Shown: positions 34,362 through 44,204 of the stretch, in pieces
How the letters are laid out: every line of letters begins with the position of its first letter
Numbering within the stretch: the stretch's first letter is position 1
From: Nitrobacter winogradskyi
Lineage (GTDB): Bacteria; Pseudomonadota; Alphaproteobacteria; Rhizobiales; Xanthobacteraceae
Assembly (NCBI RefSeq): GCF_006539545.1
Contig: NZ_BJNF01000029.1
Coordinates: 95,768 to 159,767, forward strand
Direction of reading: 5' to 3'
DNA: 64,000 nt
Made by a program: the position numbers and the translations under genes
The notes under the pieces: generated by a model
Told to the model about the DNA's origin: nothing
The model's database searches: none
Seen by the model: only the letters and a program-made list of their open reading frames with translations

Positions 34362-36754
34362 GCGGTCTCTCTCAGTTCGGACAGCCGCGCCCGCAGGTGC
34401 GGTGCCATCACGATTTCATCTCCATCTTCGAGCAACGCTTCATCAAAGCGATCGAACGACCAATCGTTGATGCGCTCGAGGGCGCCCTCCGCCAGCAGCT
34501 TCATCGCGCGTGCCCGCTCCTCAAATTCCAGTTTCGGGACCGTGCCTTTGATCTCAATGAGTTCAACCAGCTCGGTGTGCGACTGATCCAGCCCTTCGAA
34601 GGCTGATGAGTTTGCAGCGGCGGCGACAGGCGTCTCGACGGGCGCGGGCGCCGTCTCTTCCTCGAATATGTTCGCCAATAGTTCGGAAACCTCCGCCGTT
34701 TCCCGCTGCGCGCGCGCAAGGCGTTCGGCGTCGATCCTGATGCGCAGGACGGCGTCCGGCTTGGAGACTGGCGCTTCCTTGGGAATGGGAATGCCAGCCT
34801 GCCGCTGTTCGACCGAGATGGCGACCGGCTCATCGGACGGCGACACCTCCTTGTGCAATTCGGAGTAGACCCGCTCCTTCGGAAGCCCCAAGGCCTTGTG
34901 AAGCTTCTCGAGGAACCGAACTTCGTCGGGCTGGACGGTCCCGTTGCCGCCGACGATGGCCACGGCGGCTTTCGCGATCGCTTCCCTCTCCGCAGCGGTC
35001 CTCTCGGCCAACCGCTTCAGGACTTTCGCCTGCTTCGGGGGACTATTGAAAATCGTGACGGCGAACGAGATCAGCCTCGCCCGTTCGACACCGCCAAGGT
35101 CCGCGCCTTCCTTGATGTCGGCGATGACGCGCTGCATCTCCCCACCGGACGCCTCGCCGCCCGCTGCGGCTGCGAGAACGGCAACCTCGACCTGCGCCTT
35201 CGTCGAGCGGTAAGCGGGCCGTTCCGGATCCACCGGGCCACCCCGGGGGGCGTTGAAAAGAAACACCTGGTCGTCCGGCTGGGGAACGCCTCCCCCATAA
35301 CGCCGGTCCGGTTCGATCGCGATGTCCAGGCGGTCCAGTACCTGTCCAAGCTGATCAGCAGCTGCCGGCGACAGCTTTCCGCCTTCGGGCAGATCGAAAT
35401 TGGCCAGTTGCAGCACAGTGTCCATCTTCGTGCTGGCTAGTTGCTTGCTGCCCATGATCTCGGAAAGCCGCTTTCCGAACTCGCGCAGCGCCTCGAAGCC
35501 GGTCTCGGCCAAAAGGTCTTCCGGAAGCAAGAGTGCGGCCTGGACGGAATTCCGGGCTTCCGGACGTCGGCCCAGCAAACGGCTGAACCCATCGAGTTCG
35601 TCGGTACATTCCTGCAACAGCTGCCTCAACGGTTCGAGGGAAGTCTTCACCTTCGTAACGTCCGGATAATCGCGGTGCGGCCCGTCGACCGATACCTCGA
35701 ATGCACCGCTTGCAGCGCGATAGGTCAAGTCGACGTTGCCTGATGTCGCGACCCTGAGCCCCTCCGGAAACCAGCTCCGGAAACGGAGATGCCACAAGGG
35801 CACGAATTCGTCGAAGCACCGGACCGCCGCGGTCCGAAGATACACGTCCGGAAGGGCGAGAACCCAGATGAGCGCGTCTTCGGACAGTATCGTGGCCGAC
35901 TGCGCCAGTCTTCGACCGAGGTGCAGGAGAACGGGAGGGCTTTCGATTGAGTAAGACCGGTCGGACGAAGGCTCCGGAACGGGAAGCGGCAGTCCGGCCG
36001 CGCAACGTGCATATTCTAGGAAGTGCTGCGCGTAGCCCCGGAACGAGCCGTTATCGCCGTAGACGGCCAGCAACCTGTCCACCTCCGCTATCACGGCGGG
36101 CGTGCTCGCCACATCCCGATCCACAAAGACCCGGTGCTCCAAACCGTAGAAATATAGGAATACGTGTCCGATGCCGTACGGATTGGCCTGCCTGCCGGTC
36201 GCCATCCACTCCAGAAACGCCCGCCGGGCGGCCGGTGCGACGTCGGCATAAGACGGCCAGTAAGGCATCGAAGCGCCATCGACATCTGGCTTGGCTGACT
36301 TGGCCGAAAGCTGGGGATTCACGACGTATTCGTCGATCTCCCGGTCCTCGAAAGAGATGCCGGTGCCGAGATAGAACAGTCCTCCAGCAATCGTTGCGCC
36401 TTGGACGGTGATCGTCTCGGTTGGAAGAATCCACCTCGCATTGCCCGGCCCCGCGGCAGACCTCGTCCGAGATCCGAAGTGGACTCGGGGCTCGACGTAT
36501 CCGCGCTCGGCCGGAAGCTGGATTTGCAGCTGTCCTACAGCGACTGGCCGCTCAACGGCGGTCGACTTTCGGCTTTCCAGCTTCGAGAAAAAATACCACA
36601 AAATCAGCAGCAGTCCCGCGATTGTGCCGAACACCGCGATCGTTGCTACGTTCTCGACAATGAACCGGTAAAGCGCGCTCAAGGCCGCAAAAACTAGACC
36701 CAGCACAACCAGCAGTCCCGTTCCTGCCGCAGACCCGCCCTTGCGCCGCCCCAT
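34358..36754 (-). CDS. sngA: membrane-anchored TerB-N/TerB-C protein of a Shango-type system
   Basis: A 798-residue protein. Two N-terminal transmembrane helices (about 12-32 and 36-56, LLVVLGLVFAALSALYRFIV, AVFGTIAGLLLILWYFF) are followed by a TerB-N region (YWPSYADVAPAARRAFLEWM, ATGRQANPYGIGHVFLYFYG, LEHRVF). A central helical TerB-like domain (ALLAETGFEALREFG..., AAADQLGQVLDRLDI) and a C-terminal TerB-C region follow. TerB proteins bind metal and scaffold stress and phage-defence systems. With the ATPase and helicase it forms the Shango trio. Here the anchor would place the DNA machinery at the membrane. It probably has its own promoter in the 181-base gap before it. Confidence 0.75.
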   Translation of the reverse strand: MGRRKGGSAAGTGLLVVLGLVFAALSALYRFIVENVATIAVFGTIAGLLLILWYFFSKLESRKSTAVERPVAVGQLQIQLPAERGYVEPRVHFGSRTRSAAGPGNARWILPTETITVQGATIAGGLFYLGTGISFEDREIDEYVVNPQLSAKSAKPDVDGASMPYWPSYADVAPAARRAFLEWMATGRQANPYGIGHVFLYFYGLEHRVFVDRDVASTPAVIAEVDRLLAVYGDNGSFRGYAQHFLEYARCAAGLPLPVPEPSSDRSYSIESPPVLLHLGRRLAQSATILSEDALIWVLALPDVYLRTAAVRCFDEFVPLWHLRFRSWFPEGLRVATSGNVDLTYRAASGAFEVSVDGPHRDYPDVTKVKTSLEPLRQLLQECTDELDGFSRLLGRRPEARNSVQAALLLPEDLLAETGFEALREFGKRLSEIMGSKQLASTKMDTVLQLANFDLPEGGKLSPAAADQLGQVLDRLDIAIEPDRRYGGGVPQPDDQVFLFNAPRGGPVDPERPAYRSTKAQVEVAVLAAAAGGEASGGEMQRVIADIKEGADLGGVERARLISFAVTIFNSPPKQAKVLKRLAERTAAEREAIAKAAVAIVGGNGTVQPDEVRFLEKLHKALGLPKERVYSELHKEVSPSDEPVAISVEQRQAGIPIPKEAPVSKPDAVLRIRIDAERLARAQRETAEVSELLANIFEEETAPAPVETPVAAAANSSAFEGLDQSHTELVELIEIKGTVPKLEFEERARAMKLLAEGALERINDWSFDRFDEALLEDGDEIVMAPHLRARLSELRETA

Positions 36755-36935
36755 AAGCCTTCAGTCCATCTGCCTCCGGATCGTTGTCGATCTGGCTGAC
36801 ACTCCTGCGACACCCTGAAAGAAAGCAGTTAGCCTCCTGAAGCTGGGGTGAACGTCTCACGGGGTGTGAAGGCCGGCAAGCACAATCGTCGCTTTCGAAC
36901 ATAACGAGCGTTCGAACTCCAACAATAATGGGCGG
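36755..36935 (-). promoter_or_regulatory. gap before sngA with paired TTCGAA sites
   Basis: Two TTCGAA palindromes at 36894-36899 and 36911-36916 lie 17 bases apart, start to start, in an otherwise structureless gap. They could be an operator upstream of the TerB gene. The pattern does not fit the alphaproteobacterial LexA consensus GTTC-N7-GTTC. No -10/-35 pair is convincing. Confidence 0.35.
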
Positions 36936-39900
36936 CTACATTGATATGACGGCGCCTACCTCCGGTTTGTTCGAAGAACAGACCAGAGGATCGCCGTATA
37001 CCGCCATCGCCAAGTCGGTCGCAGGATTGTCGCCCAGTTCATTACGGACGGCGACGTTGGCGTCGAAGCATGCGTCGATGACGGCGGCGCCTGCGCTCCA
37101 CGATTCGAGAAAGGCCGGCAGCCACCGTGGAGGAACGTTTGTCTGAAGCGGCCAGGGCGGTGCAACGACGGCTCGGCATCCATTGTCCAACAGACGCTTC
37201 GCGAGCCCCACCGTGGTGCTGGCGCCCGGATGTTGGTCCAGCCTGCCACCGGAACAGACGAAAAGAATGACGACTCCAACGCCTCCTAGCGCACCTGAGA
37301 CGGTTGACGATGCGAGCGCAAGGTCAACGTCGTCCGTGACCACCCTGAAGTAACGCTTGTCTTCCGCGACGCCGCCGTGGGCGGCGACGATGACGACGTC
37401 GGCACCTTCGAGGCCGAGCGGAGGCTCCGTTCCGTTTGACAGCACAACCTCATGGCGCTCGAACGTATCGCGGAGTCGTTCCGATAGGATCGCAAGCGTC
37501 GGAAGACCCTCCTCGGGTTCGGCGTCCGGTATCCACGCCGCGATACGGCCATCCCCCTTAAACCGAAGGCGGCGCGACGCGACGAGCCATGCGAGCGAAG
37601 GCGCGGTGGCAAGGCGCCGATCACGGCCTGCAAGGTCCGGCCCTACGCGAAGAAGATCTGCTGGAAACCCTTGGAGGCCGACACCTGTCACAAGAACTGC
37701 TCGCTCCGGCAACTCCGAAACGCCGATGTTATCGGTACTGGTGAAAAACTCGTTGAAACCTAACGTGGCGCTGTAGGCATACGGATACGTCTTTTTCCAA
37801 TCGGCAAGATGGCTCGAAGAAAACACCGTGGAAGGCTCGACAACGGCGGGCCCGAGTTCGCGGCCGACTGCGACGACCCGGACCAACCCGTCTTCGGCTA
37901 GTCCGAGGACAACGACCGCTAAGCCTTCTGCGGAAATCTCCCTCGCCGCCGCGGCCGGCCCGTCGGGATCGTCCAGCAAGCGATCGGATGCCGCCCCTGT
38001 CGGCAACTTGGCCGCTTGATCGGACATCGCCTCGACGGCGTAGACGGCCGTCGCGGGTTCAATGACGCCCCCCGCGTTGAGCAGGCGTCGGGCAGCGACG
38101 ACGAGGGTTCGAACATCGTAGCCGGCGTTCTCTGCAAACCTTGGAGATTCCAGACGCTTTGCTAGTGAGACGACTTGTCCGATCGCAGGATCTTCGGATC
38201 CGACCGCATCGAGCAGCGCACGCATGCCGCCTCCCGCGCTGGATAGGGCCCGCGCGAGCACGTCCTTCGCCGTCGCCGGCAGATCAACGTTCTGAAGATT
38301 TGCCGTGCGTTGGATGTTCGCCAATAGAATTGTGGCTGGTGCCGGTTCGTCACCGCTGTCCAGAACGCGTTCGAGATTCTTCGACGCGCGATCTGCCAGA
38401 TCGAGAAGCGCGGCGGGAGCGGCCGTTGTCGCGCCGGTGTATTCGAGATGATCCAATTGTAACTCTACGGTATCGAGACGGTCGGCGTACCGGTTCTCGG
38501 CCCCCATCTCGCGCAGAGCCAGCCGCGCAGGCTCCAACAGTGGGCGGGCCAAGGCGAGAATACCGAGGTCGCGGAAGAGACGCAGCAGCAGCAGGCTTTC
38601 GTACCAAATTTGATCCCACGTGGCTTCAGAATCGGCAGACAACGTGACGGCCGCCGCTACCAAGGCCTCGATCAGGTTTCCGGCCCGCGCGTAGATGTCA
38701 GCGAACGCAAACCAGGCAAGTCGGCGACGGTGCGGCGAGTCGCCCGCCATTCTCAATCCCTGCTCGGCCAGGTCACGCGCGCGCTGCATCCGGCCGGTAA
38801 AGGCGAGCCGGCCCGCCGTGAGACGCAACACGACGAGATCTTCGTTTGGCTCGTCTCCCAGCGGAGCAATAGCGGTGGCCATCATTAGACAAGCTTCGAT
38901 CGCGCGGACGTCGCCGTCGTCGATCGCGCGCGACCCCATGTGCTCGATCATTTCGGCGAAACCGCGAACGATTGCCGCCGGCGGATCGGTCAACGCGTCC
39001 TCCGGGAATCGGAAGTGCCCCATTACGGCTCCGCCTTGTGCCATAGCGTCGAAACCGTGTCGCATAACGGCTGCCAGGCGCTCGGGAGGACAAGCTTTTT
39101 CGCGGTCGTCGATGCGTCGGCTCGGCCGGATGCCGTCCCTCACCCCGGCGATATCGAGCAAGATTTTGGCTACGGTCGGCAGACCAATGCTCCCCAAGAC
39201 TTCGGGCGACACCACGCGGATCAGGTTCACGCGCATGTCTGCGTCGGACGGATGGAGAGCCAGGTATTCTATTGCGGTAGCCAGAACGTCCCGCACGACT
39301 TTTTCGTCGATCGTCTGGTCGAGCATGAGTCGACCGCGCTCCACCATCGACAACGCCGTCCGGACGAGAATCCGTTTCGGGGCTGAGCTTGATCCACTCT
39401 CCCCTAGCAATAGGCCTATGCCGATGGCTCGGTGACCACGCGCCTCCAGGTCCTGCGCGAAGAAATTGATCAGATTGGATCTTCTGGCCGGGAACCGTGG
39501 AGCGAAGCTCTCGATCGTGGCTGAGACGTCGCCGGGCGTTTCATATGAAAGCGCGCCCGCGAGCAGTTCGTAGAAGTCGGCCGTATCGCTCTCATTCGGC
39601 CCGACCTCCCGGAAGATTTTGGCAGCTTCGCGAAACTGCCGCGTGCGAACCAAAAGCTTCGCGCGATGGATGAGAAGTGCCTCGGAGGCGGGAAAGGAGG
39701 CGGAAAGCGCAGCTTCCGCGGCGGCGGCGGCGACCCGGTCTCCGAGTCGGTCGGCAAGTTCGAGACCGGCGCCTAAGAATTCCAAGCTTCTAAGCTCGGG
39801 AATCGCCTTCTGGAGCAGGATCGAGGCCACCTCGTCGGCATCCACGTCTTCCGCAAGAATCGCGACCTGCAGTGCGACATCCGGATCAATTCCGTCTAAA

Positions 39901-40814
39901 TGTTGCCGGCCCGCCTCCAAGGTCGTTCTGGCCGCTTCGAATGCGCCGGCAAACTTGAACATCTGCGCCTTTAGAATGGTCTTGCGTTGATCCGAGGCAT
40001 CCAGGCTGTCTATCTCGCGAAGCACCGGATCCAGCCTGCCTTGCTCAGCCGAGCGCCGCCAATCTTCATGTTGTAGGGCGAGGTCGAGACTGGACGACCC
40101 TTGGCGCTCGGCGTTAGTGACGGCGCCCTTAATCGTTAATATCAGGTCGCGGTTCTCGGGTCGCGTGACCATGTCCTTTCCCGCGTCGAGAACAACGTAG
40201 GACTTCGATGCTTCACATCCCTCTTCGACCAAGGCGACGACTGCGTGCAGATGTGGCGCCCACAAATCTTCTGGCAGCGATGGTCGGTACGAAGGCACTT
40301 CGACATTTTCGGCGCGGTAGAGCGCAACGTCCGCGATAACGAAACCGGTTTTTGGCAGCGCGGCGGCGACGAGATCGCCGAGGGCAACGCCCTCTAATTT
40401 CACAGCGGAAACGACGCGCACGTTACGGAAAGCTTGGTCAATCTGCCTCGGGGTGAGCGGATCCTTCAGGCGCCGCGACAAGGACTCGGAAAAGCTTCCG
40501 CGAATAGCGACGGTTTCTAGGTCCACATCGGAGTTCGGCGGCAGAACGACGACGATGTGGGTGAAAGCTGGTCCGTCGCCGTCGGAGAGGCCACGAAAGA
40601 TTGAGACAAAATCTCCCAGGCGCCCCGGCCGACCAGCTTCACCTAGAAAGAACAGGTCGGCAGCCCCGTTGCATGCACCGTTGCGCTTGAAAAAATCGAG
40701 AAGCCGGAATTCCTCGACGTCTGTCTTTTCCGAGGCATCAGTCACAACAATCTCCTTGAACACCCGACCGTACGTTGGCAGATCCAGATTTCGAAGCAGT
40801 GCGCCGGTGATCAC
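36936..40814 (-). CDS. TPR-rich CHAT-domain cysteine protease
   Basis: A 1292-residue protein. Residues about 1-180 form a unique N-terminal domain. About 230-930 are helical repeats of TPR type (KAQMFKFAGAFEAARTTLEA, RAKLLVRTRQFREAAKIFRE, YARAGNLIEALVAAAVTLSA). The last 350 or so residues are a CHAT caspase-clan protease with catalytic His1146 in VVIVAAHGGVAEDKRYF and Cys1187 in GVVILFVCSGGR, followed by VVAPPWPLQTNVPP and VYGDPLVC. TPR-CHAT proteases act as switchable death or signalling proteases, as in Craspase and gasdermin loci. It lies 57 bases downstream of the AddA-like gene and upstream of the Shango trio. Likely effector. Confidence 0.8.
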   Translation of the reverse strand: MITGALLRNLDLPTYGRVFKEIVVTDASEKTDVEEFRLLDFFKRNGACNGAADLFFLGEAGRPGRLGDFVSIFRGLSDGDGPAFTHIVVVLPPNSDVDLETVAIRGSFSESLSRRLKDPLTPRQIDQAFRNVRVVSAVKLEGVALGDLVAAALPKTGFVIADVALYRAENVEVPSYRPSLPEDLWAPHLHAVVALVEEGCEASKSYVVLDAGKDMVTRPENRDLILTIKGAVTNAERQGSSSLDLALQHEDWRRSAEQGRLDPVLREIDSLDASDQRKTILKAQMFKFAGAFEAARTTLEAGRQHLDGIDPDVALQVAILAEDVDADEVASILLQKAIPELRSLEFLGAGLELADRLGDRVAAAAAEAALSASFPASEALLIHRAKLLVRTRQFREAAKIFREVGPNESDTADFYELLAGALSYETPGDVSATIESFAPRFPARRSNLINFFAQDLEARGHRAIGIGLLLGESGSSSAPKRILVRTALSMVERGRLMLDQTIDEKVVRDVLATAIEYLALHPSDADMRVNLIRVVSPEVLGSIGLPTVAKILLDIAGVRDGIRPSRRIDDREKACPPERLAAVMRHGFDAMAQGGAVMGHFRFPEDALTDPPAAIVRGFAEMIEHMGSRAIDDGDVRAIEACLMMATAIAPLGDEPNEDLVVLRLTAGRLAFTGRMQRARDLAEQGLRMAGDSPHRRRLAWFAFADIYARAGNLIEALVAAAVTLSADSEATWDQIWYESLLLLRLFRDLGILALARPLLEPARLALREMGAENRYADRLDTVELQLDHLEYTGATTAAPAALLDLADRASKNLERVLDSGDEPAPATILLANIQRTANLQNVDLPATAKDVLARALSSAGGGMRALLDAVGSEDPAIGQVVSLAKRLESPRFAENAGYDVRTLVVAARRLLNAGGVIEPATAVYAVEAMSDQAAKLPTGAASDRLLDDPDGPAAAAREISAEGLAVVVLGLAEDGLVRVVAVGRELGPAVVEPSTVFSSSHLADWKKTYPYAYSATLGFNEFFTSTDNIGVSELPERAVLVTGVGLQGFPADLLRVGPDLAGRDRRLATAPSLAWLVASRRLRFKGDGRIAAWIPDAEPEEGLPTLAILSERLRDTFERHEVVLSNGTEPPLGLEGADVVIVAAHGGVAEDKRYFRVVTDDVDLALASSTVSGALGGVGVVILFVCSGGRLDQHPGASTTVGLAKRLLDNGCRAVVAPPWPLQTNVPPRWLPAFLESWSAGAAVIDACFDANVAVRNELGDNPATDLAMAVYGDPLVCSSNKPEVGAVISM

Positions 40815-40871
40815 TTCGGATATTTATTGATCCAGATCCGGCCAACGTGCCCATCAAGCTTGCACAAGGAG

Positions 40872-43800
40872 TTAGGCCGCCACTTCAATCACTTTCCCCG
40901 AAGTCATGAGCACGACGAGCGCCCTCTTGGCCTTCGTTTGCTTGCGGTAGTCGCCGATCTGCTGGCGGTAGTGGTCGAGGGCGGCGATATCGGGCGCGAC
41001 GTCGCTCTTCCAGTCAATCACCACGTCAATGGCACCGTGCTCGTCGAGAGCAACGGCGTCGGCCAACCCCGAGATCAGCGTCTCCCCGTCCCCGGTGATG
41101 GAGCTTGCGAACACCGGCAACTCTGCGACCAGTCGATGCCGCAGGTCCTTGATCTCCGGCAGCGCGAGCGTCCTCATGACCGTGGCGGATAGTTCGGCGG
41201 GCGAGACGCCGCCATGGGGATCTTGCGCTGCCTCGAGCCCAAGTTGCTTCAGCAATTCTCCGGCCCGAACTTCCACCTGCTCGGGAGTGTCTTCGGTCTC
41301 TCCGGTCAGTATCTCCTCGATCAGCTTATGCAGGATGACGCCCCGGGTTGAGCTCCCGACGATAACTGACGGCGGAAGTTCGACCGCTTCGCTCGTCACC
41401 GCAGGTTCAAGATCGTCGGATTCCCGAAGATCAAGCTCCGCTCGACTTGGACGGCGCCACGTCACAGTCTTCCTGTCGGCTATGATCTTTGCTGCCTCGG
41501 CGGCAAATATTTCACGGGTCTGCAGATTTTGCCCGGACCTCGCCGGCGCTGGTCCAGGCGCTCCGATTGAGCTCGCGTCCAATGCCGGCAATTGCTCCAA
41601 GCCCAGGTCAACGATATGGATCCAGCTTTCATCAGATAGCTTCGCAGAATGTCGCGGCAAGATCAGGAGATCCCGCGCACGCGTCGTTGCGACGTACCAG
41701 AGCCGCACCCTCTCCCTCGTCGACTCGACGGCGTTCTTCGACTTTATGCCGTCGTAGTCTGGAGGATCGTTGCCCAGCACAGGGACGGAAAACAGACTGC
41801 TCGACCTGTCGTGCGCCAGGCCGCTCTCCGCTTGCGGCCTGCCCGTCATGTTCAGCGGGATCACGACGGACCATTCAAGCCCCTTGGCGGAATGCACCGT
41901 AATCAGCGAGACGGACTGCTCTTCGGCATCTGGCCGACCTTCGACCTGGCGAACGGAATCCTCCCAGTTCGCCCTCATGTCCTTAGCGAAAGCTCGCAGC
42001 CCGCGAATATCATACGCCCGAGCTGACTCGAGAAACAGGTCGACGTTGGCAACCGCCCGCTCCGTACCTTCCTGAAATCGCTGACGCAGTTGAGTGCGAA
42101 CGTGCAGAGCGGCAACTGCGTCGGAGAGCAGCGAATAAGGCGTCGTCTTGCGCCCTTGGCGACGGAGAAACGCAAGGATGCGAATAGTGTTACTCGCGGT
42201 CGCGTTGCCGATTTGATCCGGCTCCGTCCGGAGCGACAGCATCGGCAGCCGATCGGGCTGGTCCGGATCGATCGGCAACTGTTCGACGATGTCCAAAAGT
42301 TCGCTCTCGGTCATTCCGACGATCGGCCCCCTCAAAAACGCCCCGAGAGCCAGGCTGTCTCTCGGATCCGCCAAGGCGCAGGTGAGTGCGACGAGATCCT
42401 GGATTTCCTGGCGCCGGAAAAAGCCCTTGCCAGCCTGGGTCGATACCGGGATGCCGAGATCCTCGAGTGCTTCCTCGAACCTCCATAATTCCGTGCTCGC
42501 AGGTGCTAGGAGAGCGATGTCGCCAAAGCGGCACTTCCTAAGCTCGTTGGTTTGCCGATCACGCACCATCAGATTTCCCGCCAACCGGCCACAGAGGTCC
42601 GCGACCGCCACCGCTTCGGCGTCTCTGATCGTACCGGCGCTCGGCTTCTCGTCATCGACCATTACGTCGAGCGCCACGACCCCGGGATCAGCGCCGGCAG
42701 GATGAACCGGAGACAGTTCGGAAAAGCCGGGTTGCCCGGCACTCTCGGACAGCGGCTGTTCGAACTGCTTGTTCACGAACTTAAGGATCGGTTCGACCGA
42801 ACGGAAATTCGCGGTGATCTTCAGGAGCGAATCCGGCGCGATCGCCGCCCTGGCGGCGATGTACGCGTTTACGTCCGCGCCGCGAAAGCGGTAGATGGCC
42901 TGCTTCGGATCACCGACGAGAAACAGCGCGCCGGGACGCAGCGAACGCGACAACGGCTCGCCCGCGCCGTCGTCGCCGCACAGCAACCATAGTATTTCGG
43001 TCTGAAGCGGATCGGTGTCTTGAAACTCATCGACCAGGACATGGCGGAAGCGCTTGGAAAGCGCTTCGCGCACTTCGGCGTTCTTGGCGAGCAGATCTCG
43101 AGCCTTGTAGAGAAGATCCTCGAAATCCAACAACGCGGCAGCCCTCTTGTAGCCGCGCCAGTCCTCGCGCAATCGTGCCATCTCGTTGCAGAGCCGCAAC
43201 AGGAGCTCTCGCGAGACGGCCCCTAAAAGGATCGAAATTGCCGTATGACACGCATCGTACCGAAGCACCATGGCTTCTGATGCCAGCTTGCCCGCTGCCT
43301 TGGTCCGGCCCGCCTTCGCGGCGGCATCCTGCCACTTCCCGGAGACGCGAAGCTGTCGTCGCTTCCCCTCCTGAGTGAAGCAGGTCTCATGCCGGTGAAA
43401 GTTCAACGCCGCTACAAGCGCAGCGTTGCTCGGGTTCGGCACCGAAAGCCCATGTCCTTGAAGTATCGCGACGATCTCTCCGAGCACTTTGCAGCACTCC
43501 GAAGTCTGCTGTTCGAGGAAGTCGTAGCCGGCCAGATCCTTTTGGAATTGGCCCACGGCCGCAGTCAGGTCGGCCAATCCCTGGTGCGACCAGCCGATCT
43601 GTGCGCAGGTGGCGTCGCGGTTATCCCGGAGAAATTCAGCGACCTCCGCAACGAACTTGAGTCCGCCGTTTACGTCGGAAAGCACGATCTGAGCGACCAG
43701 ACCGTCGTTGTGTTCACCGGAAAGCTGTGACCTGAGCCAGGCGTCGTAACGCTCCTGAAATGCGAGCTCGGCCTCCGCGGGATCCACGATGTCGGCACCG

Positions 43801-44204
43801 GGATCGATATTCGCCTCTGCGGGGTACGGTTTGATGAGCGCCTGCGCGAAACCGTGGATCGTCCCGCACATCAATTGATCGAACGCGCCTAGCGCCTTCG
43901 AGAGATTCTCCCGTTGGGCTGCATCCACACCATCAGGAAATGCTTGACGCAGATCCTTCGGCACCTCGCCGAGGGAGAGTTGGGTGGTGAACCGCTCGAT
44001 CCGTTGCCGGAGCTCGCTCGCCGCGAACTCCGTGAACGTGATGGCCGCGATATGCTTCGGCTCCGCACCCTTCGACAACAGCACCGCGACGCGTCCCGCC
44101 ATCACGGAAGTCTTGCCGGAGCCTGCTCCTGCCTCGACCAGCAGCGTACGGTCCACGGCGGTCAGTGCAGTCTTTCTCGCTTCTGCATCGGGAAGCATGG
44201 TCAT
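40872..44204 (-). CDS. UvrD/AddA-like helicase-nuclease
   Basis: A 1110-residue protein. Superfamily 1 helicase: Walker A EAGAGSGKTS (25-32), AAITFTEFAASELRQRI (motif Ia), VDEFQDTDPLQTEILW (DExQ box), and VTVHSAKGLEWSVVIPL with VATTRARDLLI (motifs V/VI). The last 170 residues are a RecB-like PD-(D/E)xK nuclease: RGVILHKLIEEI, LISGLADAVA, VVIDWKSD. Domain order matches AddA/RecB-type exonucleases that resect double-strand ends. The start overlaps the AddB-like gene by four bases. Since sequence and context differ from chromosomal addAB, I treat it as a defence-associated paralogue. Intact. Confidence 0.8.
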   Translation of the reverse strand: MTMLPDAEARKTALTAVDRTLLVEAGAGSGKTSVMAGRVAVLLSKGAEPKHIAAITFTEFAASELRQRIERFTTQLSLGEVPKDLRQAFPDGVDAAQRENLSKALGAFDQLMCGTIHGFAQALIKPYPAEANIDPGADIVDPAEAELAFQERYDAWLRSQLSGEHNDGLVAQIVLSDVNGGLKFVAEVAEFLRDNRDATCAQIGWSHQGLADLTAAVGQFQKDLAGYDFLEQQTSECCKVLGEIVAILQGHGLSVPNPSNAALVAALNFHRHETCFTQEGKRRQLRVSGKWQDAAAKAGRTKAAGKLASEAMVLRYDACHTAISILLGAVSRELLLRLCNEMARLREDWRGYKRAAALLDFEDLLYKARDLLAKNAEVREALSKRFRHVLVDEFQDTDPLQTEILWLLCGDDGAGEPLSRSLRPGALFLVGDPKQAIYRFRGADVNAYIAARAAIAPDSLLKITANFRSVEPILKFVNKQFEQPLSESAGQPGFSELSPVHPAGADPGVVALDVMVDDEKPSAGTIRDAEAVAVADLCGRLAGNLMVRDRQTNELRKCRFGDIALLAPASTELWRFEEALEDLGIPVSTQAGKGFFRRQEIQDLVALTCALADPRDSLALGAFLRGPIVGMTESELLDIVEQLPIDPDQPDRLPMLSLRTEPDQIGNATASNTIRILAFLRRQGRKTTPYSLLSDAVAALHVRTQLRQRFQEGTERAVANVDLFLESARAYDIRGLRAFAKDMRANWEDSVRQVEGRPDAEEQSVSLITVHSAKGLEWSVVIPLNMTGRPQAESGLAHDRSSSLFSVPVLGNDPPDYDGIKSKNAVESTRERVRLWYVATTRARDLLILPRHSAKLSDESWIHIVDLGLEQLPALDASSIGAPGPAPARSGQNLQTREIFAAEAAKIIADRKTVTWRRPSRAELDLRESDDLEPAVTSEAVELPPSVIVGSSTRGVILHKLIEEILTGETEDTPEQVEVRAGELLKQLGLEAAQDPHGGVSPAELSATVMRTLALPEIKDLRHRLVAELPVFASSITGDGETLISGLADAVALDEHGAIDVVIDWKSDVAPDIAALDHYRQQIGDYRKQTKAKRALVVLMTSGKVIEVAA

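Noticed and set aside
36894..36916. SOS/LexA box upstream of sngA
   Set aside because: The paired TTCGAA sites do not match GTTC-N7-GTTC; kept only as an unassigned motif.
36936..40814. Craspase (type III-E CRISPR) locus because of the TPR-CHAT protein
   Set aside because: No gRAMP effector, Cas1/Cas2 or CRISPR array in the window; the neighbours are AddAB-like and Shango genes.
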